Shown here piece by piece: positions 42,433-51,157 of a stretch of DNA of 64,000 bases. The first letter of the stretch is position 1; every line of letters starts with the position of its first letter. Under the pieces are notes generated by a model. That model saw only the letters and a program-made list of their open reading frames with translations, was not told where the DNA came from and searched no databases. A program made the translations under genes and the position numbers. This DNA comes from Streptomyces atratus (GTDB lineage Bacteria > Actinomycetota > Actinomycetes > Streptomycetales > Streptomycetaceae): positions 124,001-188,000 of the forward strand of contig NZ_FPJO01000013.1 of NCBI RefSeq assembly GCF_900119365.1, read 5' to 3'.

Positions 42433-44466
42433 ATGACACAGCACAACATATTCAGCAGGACGGCGCGGGCCGCACGGACGGTGCTGGTGCCGGGAACGGG
42501 GCGCCGGAAACAGACGAAGCGCCCATTCGCCCGCCTGCTGCGCATACCGGACCTTCCGCGCGCGGGCCGACAGGGCTGGCGAAGATGGGTGCCCTCCTGG
42601 CGGCTGGTCCTGGGCTCGGTCCTGTTGTTCACCGGGACACTGGCGACCGTGGTGGGCGTCGCCTACGCGCGTACGGACATACCCGAGGACCTCAACGCCT
42701 TCGCCACCCAGCAGGACACCGTCTACTACTGGGCCGACGGCACACCGATGGCCCGGACCGGCTGGGTGAGCCGCCAGGAGATGCCCCTGTCGAAGATCCC
42801 CGACCACGTCCGATGGTCCGTGCTCGCGGCGGAGAACGCCAACTTCTACTCCGACCACGGCATTTCGACGCAAGGGATCACCCGCGCGCTGTGGCGCACG
42901 GTGGGTGACGGTGACACCCAGGGCGGGTCCACCATCACCCAGCAGTACGTCAAGAACGTCTATCTGTCGCAGGACCAGTCCTTCTCGCGGAAGTTCACCG
43001 AGATACTGATGGCGGTGAAGCTGGACCGCCGCCTGAGCAAGGACGAGATCCTCCAGGAGTATCTGAACACCAGCTGGTTCGGCCGCGGAACCTACGGCCT
43101 CCAGCGCGCCTCGCAGGCCTACTACGGCAAGGAGGTCACCCAACTCAACGCCAGCGAGGGCGCGTTCCTCGCCTCTCTGCTCAAGGGGGCCTCGCTGTAC
43201 GACCCCGCCGTCAACCCCCGCAACCGCGAGCGGGCCGTCGAGCGGTGGCGGTGGACGCTGGACCGCATGGTGGAGATCGGCAGGCTGAGCCCGGCCGAAC
43301 GGGCCACGTACACCACCTTCCCCGAGCCGAAGCCCCCGCACCGGCCGAACAGCGCGGGCGGGCAGGACGGCTATCTCGTCCAGCTCGCCGAGTCGTACGC
43401 CAAGCGGGCCGGACACATCTCCGACGCACGCTTCGACCTCGGCGGCTACCAGATCTACACGACGTTCGAGAAGCCGCGGATGACCGCCCTCACCCGGGCC
43501 GTCCGCGACGCACGCGGCGCACTCGACCCCGAACAGCGCAAGGCCGACCGGTTCGTCCGGTTCGGGGCCGCCTCCGTCGCCCCGGACGGCCGGATCCTCG
43601 CGGTGTACGGCGGACCGGACTACGAGCGGCAGGCGTTCAACGAGTCCAACGCGGGGACCGTACCGGCCGGTACGGCGTTCACCCCCTTCGTCTACGCCGC
43701 CGGGCTCCAGCACGGGGTGACACACAAACGCAACGGTCCACGCTCCACCGTCACACCGTCGACCATGTACGACGGCGACGACGACATCCCGGTCATGACA
43801 CCCGAAGGCCCCTACTGGGACCGCAGCGGGAAGATGGTCAAGGGCCGCAACGACGGCGACACCTCCTACGGCCGCATCAGCCTGCACGACGCCATGGCGA
43901 AGTCGGTGAACTCCCCCTTCCTCCAGCTCGGCATGGACACGGGCCTGAAGCTGGTCCGCAGCACGGCCGAGGCCTCGGGGCTGCTCCCCTCCAGCTTCGG
44001 CCCGCCCGTCCCGGCGTTCGTGATGGGCAACTCCACACCCAGCGCCATCCGGATGGCCGACGCGTACGGAACGTTCGCGGCCCACGGCGTGCACACGGAC
44101 CCGTACTCGGTCCGCAAGGTCACCCGCAACGGCGAGCCGGTCCGGCTCGACCTGCCGCGGCCCAAGCGCGCCGTCCGGTCCGACGTCGCCGACGAGGTCA
44201 CCGCCGCGCTCGCCCGGCCCGACGGCAGGAACGGCGCCGTCTCCGCCGCACCGGTCGCCGCCAAGACCGGAACCACCGAGGACGACACCGCTCGCTGGTA
44301 CGTCGGATACGGCCCCGCCGCGTCCACCGCCGTCGTCGTCTACCGCATGGACCTGAAGAAGAGCCTCGCGCCACTGCCGCTGAAGGGGCTGGCCGGTGGT
44401 CCGGCGGACGACGGGAAGCTCCCGGCCCAGATCTGGAACACATACACGGAAGCCATGACGAAGTGA
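42433..44466 (+). CDS. Class A penicillin-binding protein with degenerate transpeptidase site
   Basis: A 677-residue bifunctional PBP-type protein. A cytoplasmic basic tail and one membrane anchor (LVLGSVLLFTGTLATVVGVA) precede a GT51 glycosyltransferase domain with intact motifs (AAENANFYSDHGIS with the catalytic Glu, QGGSTITQQYVKN, RRLSKDEILQEYLN). The transpeptidase domain keeps SVNSPF (SxN) and AAKTGTTED (KTG), but the SxxK motif reads TAFT, so both the nucleophile Ser and the Lys are replaced. Transpeptidation and beta-lactam acylation should be lost while glycan polymerisation is kept. Start ATG 42433 is chosen by likely topology; the ribosome site is weak. It overlaps the deacetylase gene by GTGA and is divergent from the NRPS operon. 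Confidence 0.85.
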   Translation: MTQHNIFSRTARAARTVLVPGTGRRKQTKRPFARLLRIPDLPRAGRQGWRRWVPSWRLVLGSVLLFTGTLATVVGVAYARTDIPEDLNAFATQQDTVYYWADGTPMARTGWVSRQEMPLSKIPDHVRWSVLAAENANFYSDHGISTQGITRALWRTVGDGDTQGGSTITQQYVKNVYLSQDQSFSRKFTEILMAVKLDRRLSKDEILQEYLNTSWFGRGTYGLQRASQAYYGKEVTQLNASEGAFLASLLKGASLYDPAVNPRNRERAVERWRWTLDRMVEIGRLSPAERATYTTFPEPKPPHRPNSAGGQDGYLVQLAESYAKRAGHISDARFDLGGYQIYTTFEKPRMTALTRAVRDARGALDPEQRKADRFVRFGAASVAPDGRILAVYGGPDYERQAFNESNAGTVPAGTAFTPFVYAAGLQHGVTHKRNGPRSTVTPSTMYDGDDDIPVMTPEGPYWDRSGKMVKGRNDGDTSYGRISLHDAMAKSVNSPFLQLGMDTGLKLVRSTAEASGLLPSSFGPPVPAFVMGNSTPSAIRMADAYGTFAAHGVHTDPYSVRKVTRNGEPVRLDLPRPKRAVRSDVADEVTAALARPDGRNGAVSAAPVAAKTGTTEDDTARWYVGYGPAASTAVVVYRMDLKKSLAPLPLKGLAGGPADDGKLPAQIWNTYTEAMTK

Positions 44467-45764
44467 CAGACACCGCAGAGAAGTCCACTGTTCGCCGCAT
44501 ACGGGCCCGGCTCACGCCCCGGGTCGTCCTCGGGATCGCGGTTTGTCTCGTGGTGTCGGGTTCCGCGGCACTCATCCCGCTGATGTCCGACGAGGACTCG
44601 GACGGCCGGACCCCGCAGCAGGGCACACGCACCGTCGCCGCGCCGAAGCCGACCGCCACCGAGCACCGCGGGGACAAGGCGAGTGAGGAGGAGGAGAACT
44701 GGGACGGGAAGGTCAAGATCCTCGGGGACGGCTCCACCTCCTACACCGGGCCGCAGCCGAACCGGCCGAAGGCCGAGCGGCTCAAGCCCGGTGAGCGACC
44801 GCCGCAGTTCGTGGTGTTCTCGTGGGACGGCGCGCTGGAGGGCGACGACCACATGTTCTCGCGCTTCCGCCGTGCGGCGAAGGAGAGCAATGCCCACATG
44901 ACGTTCTTCCTCACCGGCATCTACCTCCTCCCGAAGGAGAAGCGGGACCTCTACCAGCCGCCCCAGCACAAGGCCGGAGCCGCCGCGATCTCGTACCCGA
45001 CGCGCGAACACATCCGGATGACGCTGGACCAGCTCGGTGGCGCCTGGAAGGAGGGCAACGAGATCGGGTCCCATTTCAACGGCCACTTCTGCGAGAAGAA
45101 GGGCGGTGGGGACTGGAGCAAGGACGAGTGGATCAGCGAGATCAGCCAGTTCTACTCCTTCGTGCAGAACTGGAAGACCAACACCGGCTACAAGGACCTC
45201 GATCCGCTCCCCTTCGACCCCACCCGTGAGGTCGTCGGCGGCCGTGCGCCCTGCCTGGAGGGCCAGAAGACGCTGCTTCCGGCGACCAAGCCGTTCGGCT
45301 GGCGCTACGACGCGAGCTCCCCGGGCGACTTCCAGATCTGGCCGTCCAAGAAGGACGGCGTCTGGGACTTCCCGCTCCAGATGCTGCCGTTCCCCGGCAA
45401 GGACTTCCAGGTTCTGTCCATGGACTTCAACTTCCTCTACAACCAGTCCAAGGGCAGCACCGAGGGCGACCCCGCGAAGTACGCGACCTGGCGCGAGGAG
45501 GCACGGCGCGCGTACGTCGCCGGCTTCGAGCGGGTCTTCCACGGCAGCCGCGCGCCGCTGTTCATCGGGAACCACTTCGAGGACTGGAACGGCGGCATCT
45601 ACATGGACGCCGTCGAGGAGACGATGCGCGAGGTCTGCCCCCGCAAGGAGGTCCGCTGCGTGTCCTTCCGTGAACTGGCCGACTGGCTCGACGCGCAGGA
45701 CCCCAAGGTCCTCGCCCAGTGGCGGACCCTCGACCCCGCCCAGCCCCCGAGCTGGAAGCAGTAG
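44463..45764 (+). CDS. Membrane-anchored polysaccharide deacetylase-like protein (NodB fold)
   Basis: A 433-residue protein. An N-terminal membrane segment (RVVLGIAVCLVVSGSAALIP) is followed by a polar linker and a NodB-like domain: QFVVFSWDGALEGDDHMFSR, then NAHMTFFLTGIYLLP, EGNEIGSHFNGHFC and IGNHFEDWNGGIYMDAV. In this fold Asp/His residues bind a metal that deacetylates GlcNAc-type sugars. Here the first motif has WDG rather than the usual FDDG, and the HxxxH motif reads HFNGH, so activity is plausible but not certain. GTG 44463 overlaps the PBP stop (GTGA), indicating coupled expression and a shared role in peptidoglycan or exopolysaccharide modification outside the membrane. Confidence 0.75.
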   Translation: MTDTAEKSTVRRIRARLTPRVVLGIAVCLVVSGSAALIPLMSDEDSDGRTPQQGTRTVAAPKPTATEHRGDKASEEEENWDGKVKILGDGSTSYTGPQPNRPKAERLKPGERPPQFVVFSWDGALEGDDHMFSRFRRAAKESNAHMTFFLTGIYLLPKEKRDLYQPPQHKAGAAAISYPTREHIRMTLDQLGGAWKEGNEIGSHFNGHFCEKKGGGDWSKDEWISEISQFYSFVQNWKTNTGYKDLDPLPFDPTREVVGGRAPCLEGQKTLLPATKPFGWRYDASSPGDFQIWPSKKDGVWDFPLQMLPFPGKDFQVLSMDFNFLYNQSKGSTEGDPAKYATWREEARRAYVAGFERVFHGSRAPLFIGNHFEDWNGGIYMDAVEETMREVCPRKEVRCVSFRELADWLDAQDPKVLAQWRTLDPAQPPSWKQ

Positions 45765-45809
45765 CCGGAGCAACCGGGCAGCGCTGCTCCGGCCGGAGTC
45801 GCGCTGCCC

Positions 45810-46124
45810 GTGTGTGTGCGGGTGCCATCGGCCCGCGGTCAGTTCGCCTTCTCGACGAACGCGGAGGGCGAGCACACGCGCATTCACTGGCCCCGCCGTG
45901 TCTTCGCCCAGGTGCTCCTCACCCAGGTGGCCATCACCACCGGAGTGATCACGCTCATCACCGAGGGCTGGTCCGCCAAGGAGTCCCCCGCGCACCGCGG
46001 GCGCGGTCTGGGTCTGGCGCTGGTGCGCCGGCCGGCAGAGCGCTACGGTGGCGCGGTCTTCACCGCCGTCCTGCCCGAGGCACTCACCGTCCGGCCGCTG
46101 ACAGAAGTGGGAGAGTCGCGATGA
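45810..46124 (+). pseudogene. Sensor histidine kinase with internal deletion
   Basis: This 104-codon frame contains only the two ends of a CitA/DcuS-type kinase. The start of the first membrane helix (RRVFAQVLLTQVAITTGV) runs directly into the end of the ATPase domain (ITEGWSAKESPAHRGRGLGL, then ALVRRPAERYGGAVF). The sensor domain, second helix, phospho-accepting His and N-box are absent; intact kinases are about 500-550 residues. The reading frame stays open across the junction, and the stop still overlaps the response-regulator start by ATGA. It is therefore an in-frame deletion of about 400 codons. It cannot autophosphorylate. Confidence 0.75.
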
Positions 46125-46834
46125 TCGATGTCCTGGTGGTGGACGACGACTTCCGGGGCGCCGAGATCAATGCCGCGTACGTGGCCAAGGTCCCGGGCTT
46201 CCGGGTCGTCTCCCGTGCGCACACCGCCGCTCAGGAGCTGTCCTGCCTGGCGCGCGACCATGTCGACCTCGTGCTCCTCGATCACTATCTGCCGGACGAG
46301 ACGGGGCTGACGCTGGTGCGGCGGCTGCGCCGGCTCGGCCACCCGGCCGATGTGATCATGGTGACGGCGGCTCGCGACGTGTCGACCGTCCGGACCGCCA
46401 TGGGGTACGGGGCACTGCAGTACCTGGTCAAGCCGTTCAGCTTCAGCGGGCTGCGGTCCAAGCTGGAGAGTTACGCGGCTCTGCGCCGGACCCTCGAAGG
46501 CGTGGGCAGCGGCCGCGGCGAAGCCGGACAGGAGCAGGTCGACCAGATCTTCGGTGCCCTGCGCACCACGGAATCCGGCCCGGCCTGCGGGCTGCCCAAG
46601 GGACATACCGCGCCGACCGCGGAAGTCATCCGCCATGTCCTGTCGGCCGCCGAGGGGCCGCTGTCCGCACACGAGGTCGCCGCGCGGGCGGGGCTCAGCC
46701 GCTCCACCGCCCAGCGGTACCTGAAGTGCCTGGGGGGCGCGGGCCGGATCAGTCTCAGCCTCAAGTACGGCGACACGGGCCGCCCCGAGCACCGCTACGC
46801 TTGGGCGGACCTCCGTCCGGAGCCGCTGCGATGA
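46121..46834 (+). CDS. CitB/DcuR-type response regulator
   Basis: A 237-residue two-component regulator. The receiver domain has the acidic pair (VLVVDDDFRGAEINA), the phospho-Asp in VDLVLLDHYLPDETGL, and Thr/Lys positions in MVTAARD and LVKPF. The C-terminus has a helix-turn-helix: LSAHEVAARAGLSRSTAQRY, then LKCLGGAGRISLSLKYGDTG. This is the CitB/DcuR layout, usually sensing carboxylates through a CitA-type kinase. Its kinase gene, directly upstream, is reduced to a non-functional fragment, so the regulator is either orphaned or served by another kinase. DUF779 follows with an ATGA overlap. Confidence 0.88.
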   Translation: MIDVLVVDDDFRGAEINAAYVAKVPGFRVVSRAHTAAQELSCLARDHVDLVLLDHYLPDETGLTLVRRLRRLGHPADVIMVTAARDVSTVRTAMGYGALQYLVKPFSFSGLRSKLESYAALRRTLEGVGSGRGEAGQEQVDQIFGALRTTESGPACGLPKGHTAPTAEVIRHVLSAAEGPLSAHEVAARAGLSRSTAQRYLKCLGGAGRISLSLKYGDTGRPEHRYAWADLRPEPLR

Positions 46835-47202
46835 GCCCGTCGGGTGCGTCGCCGGTGGAGCTCACCCCCGCGGCCGCGGAGCTGCTGCGGCGGCTGCGGG
46901 AGGTCCATGGGCCGCTGATGTTCCATCAGTCGGGCGGCTGCTGCGACGGCAGCGCTCCCATGTGCTACCAGGACGGCGAGTTCCGTACCGGTGGCTCCGA
47001 TGTGCTGGTCGCCTCGCTCGACGTCGAAGGGGTGGCGGAGAGCATCCCCTTCTGGATGTCGAGGAGCCAGTTCGAGGTGTGGGCGCACACCCGGCTGATC
47101 GTCGACGTGGTGGAGGGGCGGGGCAGCGGCTTCTCGCTGGAGGCCCCGGAGGGGGTGCGCTTCCTGATCCGTTCGCGGCTGGCCGGCCCGGACGGGGGCT
47201 GA
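46831..47202 (+). CDS. DUF779 domain protein
   Basis: A 123-residue DUF779 protein with the family core GPLMFHQSGGCCDGSAPMCY and the later DVVEGRGSGFSLEAPEGVRF. DUF779 genes usually accompany aldehyde or alcohol dehydrogenase genes; none is adjacent here. The adjacent cysteines and nearby His suggest metal or redox chemistry, but no activity is established. ATG 46831 overlaps the response-regulator stop by four bases, so the two genes are translationally coupled. The pairing might mean that the regulator or its lost kinase senses a related metabolite; that is speculative. Confidence 0.85.
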   Translation: MSPSGASPVELTPAAAELLRRLREVHGPLMFHQSGGCCDGSAPMCYQDGEFRTGGSDVLVASLDVEGVAESIPFWMSRSQFEVWAHTRLIVDVVEGRGSGFSLEAPEGVRFLIRSRLAGPDGG

Positions 47203-47237
47203 CCCGCCGCTCACGGTCGCCCGGCAGGACGCCGGGG

Positions 47238-47432
47238 TCAGGGCGTGAGGTTGCTGACGACGTCGGCCGTGGCGGCCAGGCTGTCCTGAATGGACGGCGC
47301 CATGCTCGTACCCGCGAGGAAGAACCCGAGCATGGCGCAGACCAGCGCATGCGAGATTTTCAGCCCGCCGTTGCGGAGGAAGATCACCGCAAGGATCAGC
47401 AGAAGCAGCACCAGTGAGATCGAAATGGCCAT
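47238..47432 (-). CDS. Small membrane protein (64 aa)
   Basis: A 64-residue protein with two likely membrane segments: ISISLVLLLLILAVIFLRNG and ISHALVCAMLGFFLAGTSMA. The C-terminus is polar (DSLAATADVVSNLTP). ATG 47430-47432 has GGAGG 9 nt upstream, which supports translation. Similar small membrane proteins occur near plasmid-transfer or integrative-element genes in Streptomyces, but no transfer genes are seen here. Function is unknown. Confidence 0.7.
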   Translation of the reverse strand: MAISISLVLLLLILAVIFLRNGGLKISHALVCAMLGFFLAGTSMAPSIQDSLAATADVVSNLTP

Positions 47433-47565
47433 GGCCAACCTCCTCCGCCGCGCCGGAATGCGGCATTCGGCCGCCAGTGTGGCGTAGCGGAGGAGCCGTC
47501 CGGGGCACTGGCGTGTCCCCCATCCGGGTGTTGACTGGCTGTCACGCTCGGGGCTGTGCGTCCGG

Positions 47566-48483
47566 TCAGCCGCGGAGGTGGGCGGCCCCGGTCCGGGTGT
47601 CCCGGTCGTGGGTACGGAGGAAGCGTTCGAGCCCTGCCAGATCATCGGTGTTGAGGTGGTCGACCCCGGCGGCCAGCAGCTCCGTCCAGACCGCCTCCCG
47701 CTGCGGGCCCGGCTCGTCCGGCGTGGCCCAGAAGCGGACGCGCTGACCACTCCGGTGGGCCCGGGCGACGTGCGCGCGCAGTTTGTCCCGCTCGGCCGCG
47801 GGGAAGGGGCCCGCGCCCAGCCAGCTGAAGTCGTCGGTCCAGCTGCTGCTGATGAGCGGGATGAACGAGGCGGTGGCCGAGGTTCCGAGGTCCTCGGGGC
47901 GGCCGTCGTAGAAGGCGTAGCGGGTGTGCTGCGCCTCCATCGGGGCGCGGGCGGCGCGGTCGCCGGAGATGACGGAGGTGACGGCGCCGGGGCGTACCCG
48001 GCCGTGGTGGTACGACGTCAGCATCCGCCGGTAGTTCCGGAGCTGCCGGTCGAGTTCGAGGTAGGCCGCGGCGCCGTCCGTCTTGATGTCGATCAGCAGC
48101 TGCACGGGTTCGTGGTGGCCGGGGTGGACCGTGCCGTGGTTGGCCCGGACCCTGGCCAGCAGCGGGTCGAGGTAGAGCGAGGCGAAGGTGCGGGCGGGGT
48201 CGAGGTCGGTGGCCTCGTGGGCGACCAGCAGTTCCCCGTCCACCAGGAAGATGTCGGCCTCGACACTGGTGAAGCCGTGCCCGAGCGCGTCGTGCAGGGG
48301 GCGCGTGTGCAGGTAGTCGTTGTGCGCGTGGGCCCTGCGCAGCGGCTGCGTGCGGTGGCGTCGTGCGGCCGGGGACGCGGTGGCCGCCTCGGACGCGACG
48401 GCCGTCTGCGGGGACAGCAACGCGCCTGCGGCCACGGTGGCGAGCGCGGTGGTGACGGCGGTTCGGCGGGTCGGGAACGCCAT
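47566..48483 (-). CDS. Secreted PI-PLC/glycerophosphodiester phosphodiesterase-like protein
   Basis: A 305-residue secreted protein. A signal peptide (TRRTAVTTALATVAAGALLS, possibly Tat because of the paired Arg) precedes a PLC-like TIM-barrel. The active-site region includes HAHNDYLHTRPLHDALGHGF, then TSVEADIFLVDGELLVAHEA, corresponding to the catalytic His, the metal-binding E-x-D and the second His of GDPD/PLC enzymes. It probably cleaves a phosphodiester in lipids or teichoic-acid-like polymers for phosphate or carbon supply. Start ATG 48481-48483 has GGGAG 5 nt upstream. The upstream neighbour on the same strand is a secreted-protein pseudogene. Confidence 0.8.
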   Translation of the reverse strand: MAFPTRRTAVTTALATVAAGALLSPQTAVASEAATASPAARRHRTQPLRRAHAHNDYLHTRPLHDALGHGFTSVEADIFLVDGELLVAHEATDLDPARTFASLYLDPLLARVRANHGTVHPGHHEPVQLLIDIKTDGAAAYLELDRQLRNYRRMLTSYHHGRVRPGAVTSVISGDRAARAPMEAQHTRYAFYDGRPEDLGTSATASFIPLISSSWTDDFSWLGAGPFPAAERDKLRAHVARAHRSGQRVRFWATPDEPGPQREAVWTELLAAGVDHLNTDDLAGLERFLRTHDRDTRTGAAHLRG

Positions 48484-48608
48484 GGATTCTCCCGGGGCGA
48501 GTGGTGGACCGGACGGGCGGACGCGACCGAGTATGCGACGGCGCCCGCCGCAACGGGCATCCGCCGCAGAAGAGTTGACCGGTTCGTCGTCCGCCCGTCG
48601 ACTGCCGT

Positions 48609-49396
48609 TCCCCGGTCGGGCCGGAAGTGTCCAGCGCTGGTTGCCGATGCCGTCCTCGTGGACGCTGCCGTCGCTCCGAACCACTCACCCCGGCGCCGCT
48701 GGAACAGGTGCTGCCGACACTGGTGGCGCCGAGGGCGGCGGTGACGGCCTGGCTGCCCGCCATGGCGGCGGGCAGGTCGGGGAGGGCCTTGGAGTACGGG
48801 GAGTCGGCGAAGGTCGCGGCGTTGTTGTTCCAGTCGAAGTACTCGGCCCAGTCGACCATTCCGCCGGCGGCGATCTTCGCGCCGGTGCCGGTCCGGAGGC
48901 TGCCGAGTACGAACGAGGTGCCGGCCGTGACGTCGGTGATCGTGGCCCGGTACCAGCCGGCCGTGGTGTCGGGTGCGATACGGAAGCGGTAGTGGCGCCC
49001 GGCCGTGAACCGTTCACCGAGGCGGCAGGTTTAGCCGGTGCCGCCCTCGGCGAACGTCCGGCATTAGGTGCCCGTGCTTCCCGGCCGGCCTCGGGTGGAG
49101 TCCCGGAGCGAGAAGAGGAACAGGCCGCCGCCGGCGCGGTTGCGCTGCATGCCGATGTAGCCGCCGACCCCGTTGGTGAAACCGAACCGGTGGGACCAGA
49201 AGACGTTCGCGCGGCCGGGGTCGGACTGGACGGTCGTGCCGAAGGAGACCTCGTCGAGGGTGGTGGTCCCGGCCGGGAAGGTGTAGTTGCTGTACGAACC
49301 CGGGGTCTGGCCGGCCGCGGCGGACGGCCCCGCCGGTCCCAGGCAGGCGGCGACGGCGAGGACCACCACCACGACGGTGGCGCGTGTTCTGCGCAT
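48609..49396 (-). pseudogene. Secreted protein with two in-frame stops and a frameshift
   Basis: The frame starts well: ATG 49394-49396 with AAGGAG 6 nt upstream, a signal peptide (TVVVVVLAVAACLGPAGPSA) and beta-rich sequence (SYSNYTFPAGTTTLDEVSFG). TAA codons at 49064-49066 and 49031-49033 interrupt it. The same frame then continues protein-like: CRLGERFTAGRHYRFRIAPD, TAGWYRATITDVTAGTSFVL and MVDWAEYFDWNNNAATFADS. Near 48690 the sequence shifts frame to SVHEDGIGNQRW. Three separate lesions show a decayed gene. The intact version would be a secreted beta-sandwich protein of about 260 residues, possibly carbohydrate-related. I do not recognise a characterised family. Confidence 0.65.
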
Positions 49397-49488
49397 GTCC
49401 CACTCCTTGTCCGGGGCGGATGGAACCACCGTTTAGTCATGGACTCGTCAACCAGAGTGGGGGTGTGCCACGCGCCAGGGGCATGGAC

Positions 49489-50181
49489 TTATCCGGTCGG
49501 GCTCATGGACTCCTGCGGTGCTCCCGGTCCGGAGCACTCCTGCCAGCCGACCGTACGGTCGCACCAGCGTTCCAGCAGCACCCGGTCGTGGCCGACGGCC
49601 AGCAGTCCGGCCCCGGACTCCCTCCGGTAGGACTCGACGACCGCCACCAGCGCGGCGGTCGTCGACGCGTCGAGCATCGCGGTCATCTCGTCACAGATCA
49701 GCCAGCGTGGCCGCAGGACCAGTGCCCTCGCCAGACAGGCGCGCTGCAACTGGCCGTCGCTCACCTCGTGCGGGCGCCGGCCCAGCAGCTCCGGTGTGAG
49801 CCCGACGGCCGGTGCCAGCCCGGCCACCCGGTCCGCCACCTCCGAGCGGCGTCCGGTCGCCCGCAGCGGCTGGGCGATGAGTTCGCGCAGGGTGAGCCGG
49901 GGGTCGGCGGAGAGCCGGGGCTGCTGGAAGACGACGCCGACGGCGGTGCGCTGCGCCCGCGGGGCGCGGTGCCGCCAGCCGCGTACCGGTTCGCCGTCGA
50001 GCACCACCGTGCCCGCGTACGGGCGGTGCAGCAGGGCCGCGACCCTGGCCAGGGTGGACTTGCCGCAGCCGCTCGGGCCCAGCAGTCCGAGGGACTCCCC
50101 CGGCGCGAGGCTCAGCGAGACTTCGCGGACGACGGGATCGCGTCGGTCGTATCCGGCGGTGATGCGGGTGAGTTCAAGCAT
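49489..50181 (-). CDS. nikE: Nickel ABC transporter ATPase (NikE type)
   Basis: A 230-residue ABC ATPase of the oligopeptide/nickel class. Walker A is GPSGCGKST, the signature is altered to VSDGQLQRACLARAL, and Walker B is LICDEMTAMLD, with switch His in AVGHDRVLLE. It powers nickel import together with NikD. It is shorter than many NikE/DppF proteins and lacks their C-terminal extension. GAGGAG 7 nt before ATG 50179-50181 gives the start, which overlaps nikD by 8 bp. It is the last gene of the five-gene nik operon. Confidence 0.85.
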   Translation of the reverse strand: MLELTRITAGYDRRDPVVREVSLSLAPGESLGLLGPSGCGKSTLARVAALLHRPYAGTVVLDGEPVRGWRHRAPRAQRTAVGVVFQQPRLSADPRLTLRELIAQPLRATGRRSEVADRVAGLAPAVGLTPELLGRRPHEVSDGQLQRACLARALVLRPRWLICDEMTAMLDASTTAALVAVVESYRRESGAGLLAVGHDRVLLERWCDRTVGWQECSGPGAPQESMSPTG

Positions 50182-51157
50182 GGACCGGCTCCTCCCCGTC
50201 CGCCCGCACACCGTGGTGGCAGGCGAGAGCGCCGTCGAACGGGGGCGGTACGGAACACCGGTCGTCGGCACGGCCGCAGCGGGCCGCGAACGCGCACCCC
50301 TCGGGCAATGCCCCGAGTTCGGGCGGCATTCCTGGGATCGGTACGAAGGCGCGCTCCGGCAGGGCGTCGAGGAGGCCGCGCGCGTACGGGTGGCGCGGTC
50401 CGGGCTCTCCGAAGAACCTTTCGGCGTCGGCGAGTTCGACGATGCGGCCCGCGTACATCACGGCGACCCGGTCGGCGATCCGCTCGGCCGCCGCGAGATC
50501 GTGGGTGATGATCAGCAGCGCCCGGCCCCCGTCGGCGTGGCGGCGCAGTTCGTCGACGGTCCGCTCGACCAGCTCGCGGTCGAGTCCGGTGGTGGGCTCG
50601 TCGGCCAGGAGCAGGGGTGCGTCGCCGATCAGGGCGAGCGCGGTCGCGGCCCGCTGGGCCAGGCCGCCGGAGAGTTCGTGCGGGTAGCGGTCGAGGTGCC
50701 CGGCCGGGAACGAGGCGCGTGCCGCGGCCTGTTCGGCCGCCGGGCGCAGGGCGGGCCTGCGGGCGCCGGTCAGTTCGCGGAGGGTCTCCTCCAACTGGGC
50801 GCGCACGGTGCGGACCGGGGTGAGGTGCGCGGCGGGGCTCTGCGGTACGAGTCCGATGCGGCGGCCCCGTACCGTACGGGCGAGGCTCCTCTCACCCAGG
50901 CCGAGGAGATCGGTGCCGTCGTCGAGCAGCGCCGAGCCCGAGGTGCGCGCATTGCCGGGGAGCAGTCCCAGCAGCGCCGAGGCCAGCACGGACTTGCCGC
51001 AGCCGCTCTCGCCGACCAGGGCCAGGCACTCCCCCGCCGCGAGGTCGAAGTGCGCGTCGGCGACGGCGGCGATGTGCCGGCCGCCCCGCATCCGGAAGCG
51101 CACGGAGAGGCCGCGGACGGAGAGGACCGGCGCCGTCGGGCCGGGGTCGTTCTTCAC
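50174..51157 (-). CDS. nikD: Nickel ABC transporter ATPase (NikD type)
   Basis: A 327-residue ABC ATPase. Walker A is GESGCGKSV, signature HELSGGLAQRAATALALIG, Walker B LLLADEPTTGLD, and switch His IITHDLAAAE. The C-terminal extension shows the oligopeptide/dipeptide transporter tail (GLLDALPERAFVPIPGMPPE) ending with a CxxR-type cysteine cluster, GCAFAARCGRADDRC, seen in DppD/NikD/OppD proteins. The GTG start overlaps the nikC stop by GTGA. It pairs with nikE to energise the NikBC channel. Confidence 0.88.
   Translation of the reverse strand: MKNDPGPTAPVLSVRGLSVRFRMRGGRHIAAVADAHFDLAAGECLALVGESGCGKSVLASALLGLLPGNARTSGSALLDDGTDLLGLGERSLARTVRGRRIGLVPQSPAAHLTPVRTVRAQLEETLRELTGARRPALRPAAEQAAARASFPAGHLDRYPHELSGGLAQRAATALALIGDAPLLLADEPTTGLDRELVERTVDELRRHADGGRALLIITHDLAAAERIADRVAVMYAGRIVELADAERFFGEPGPRHPYARGLLDALPERAFVPIPGMPPELGALPEGCAFAARCGRADDRCSVPPPFDGALACHHGVRADGEEPVHA

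Noticed and set aside
47238..47432. Small membrane protein as a sign of an integrative element
   Set aside because: No FtsK-like transfer ATPase, integrase or replication gene lies nearby.
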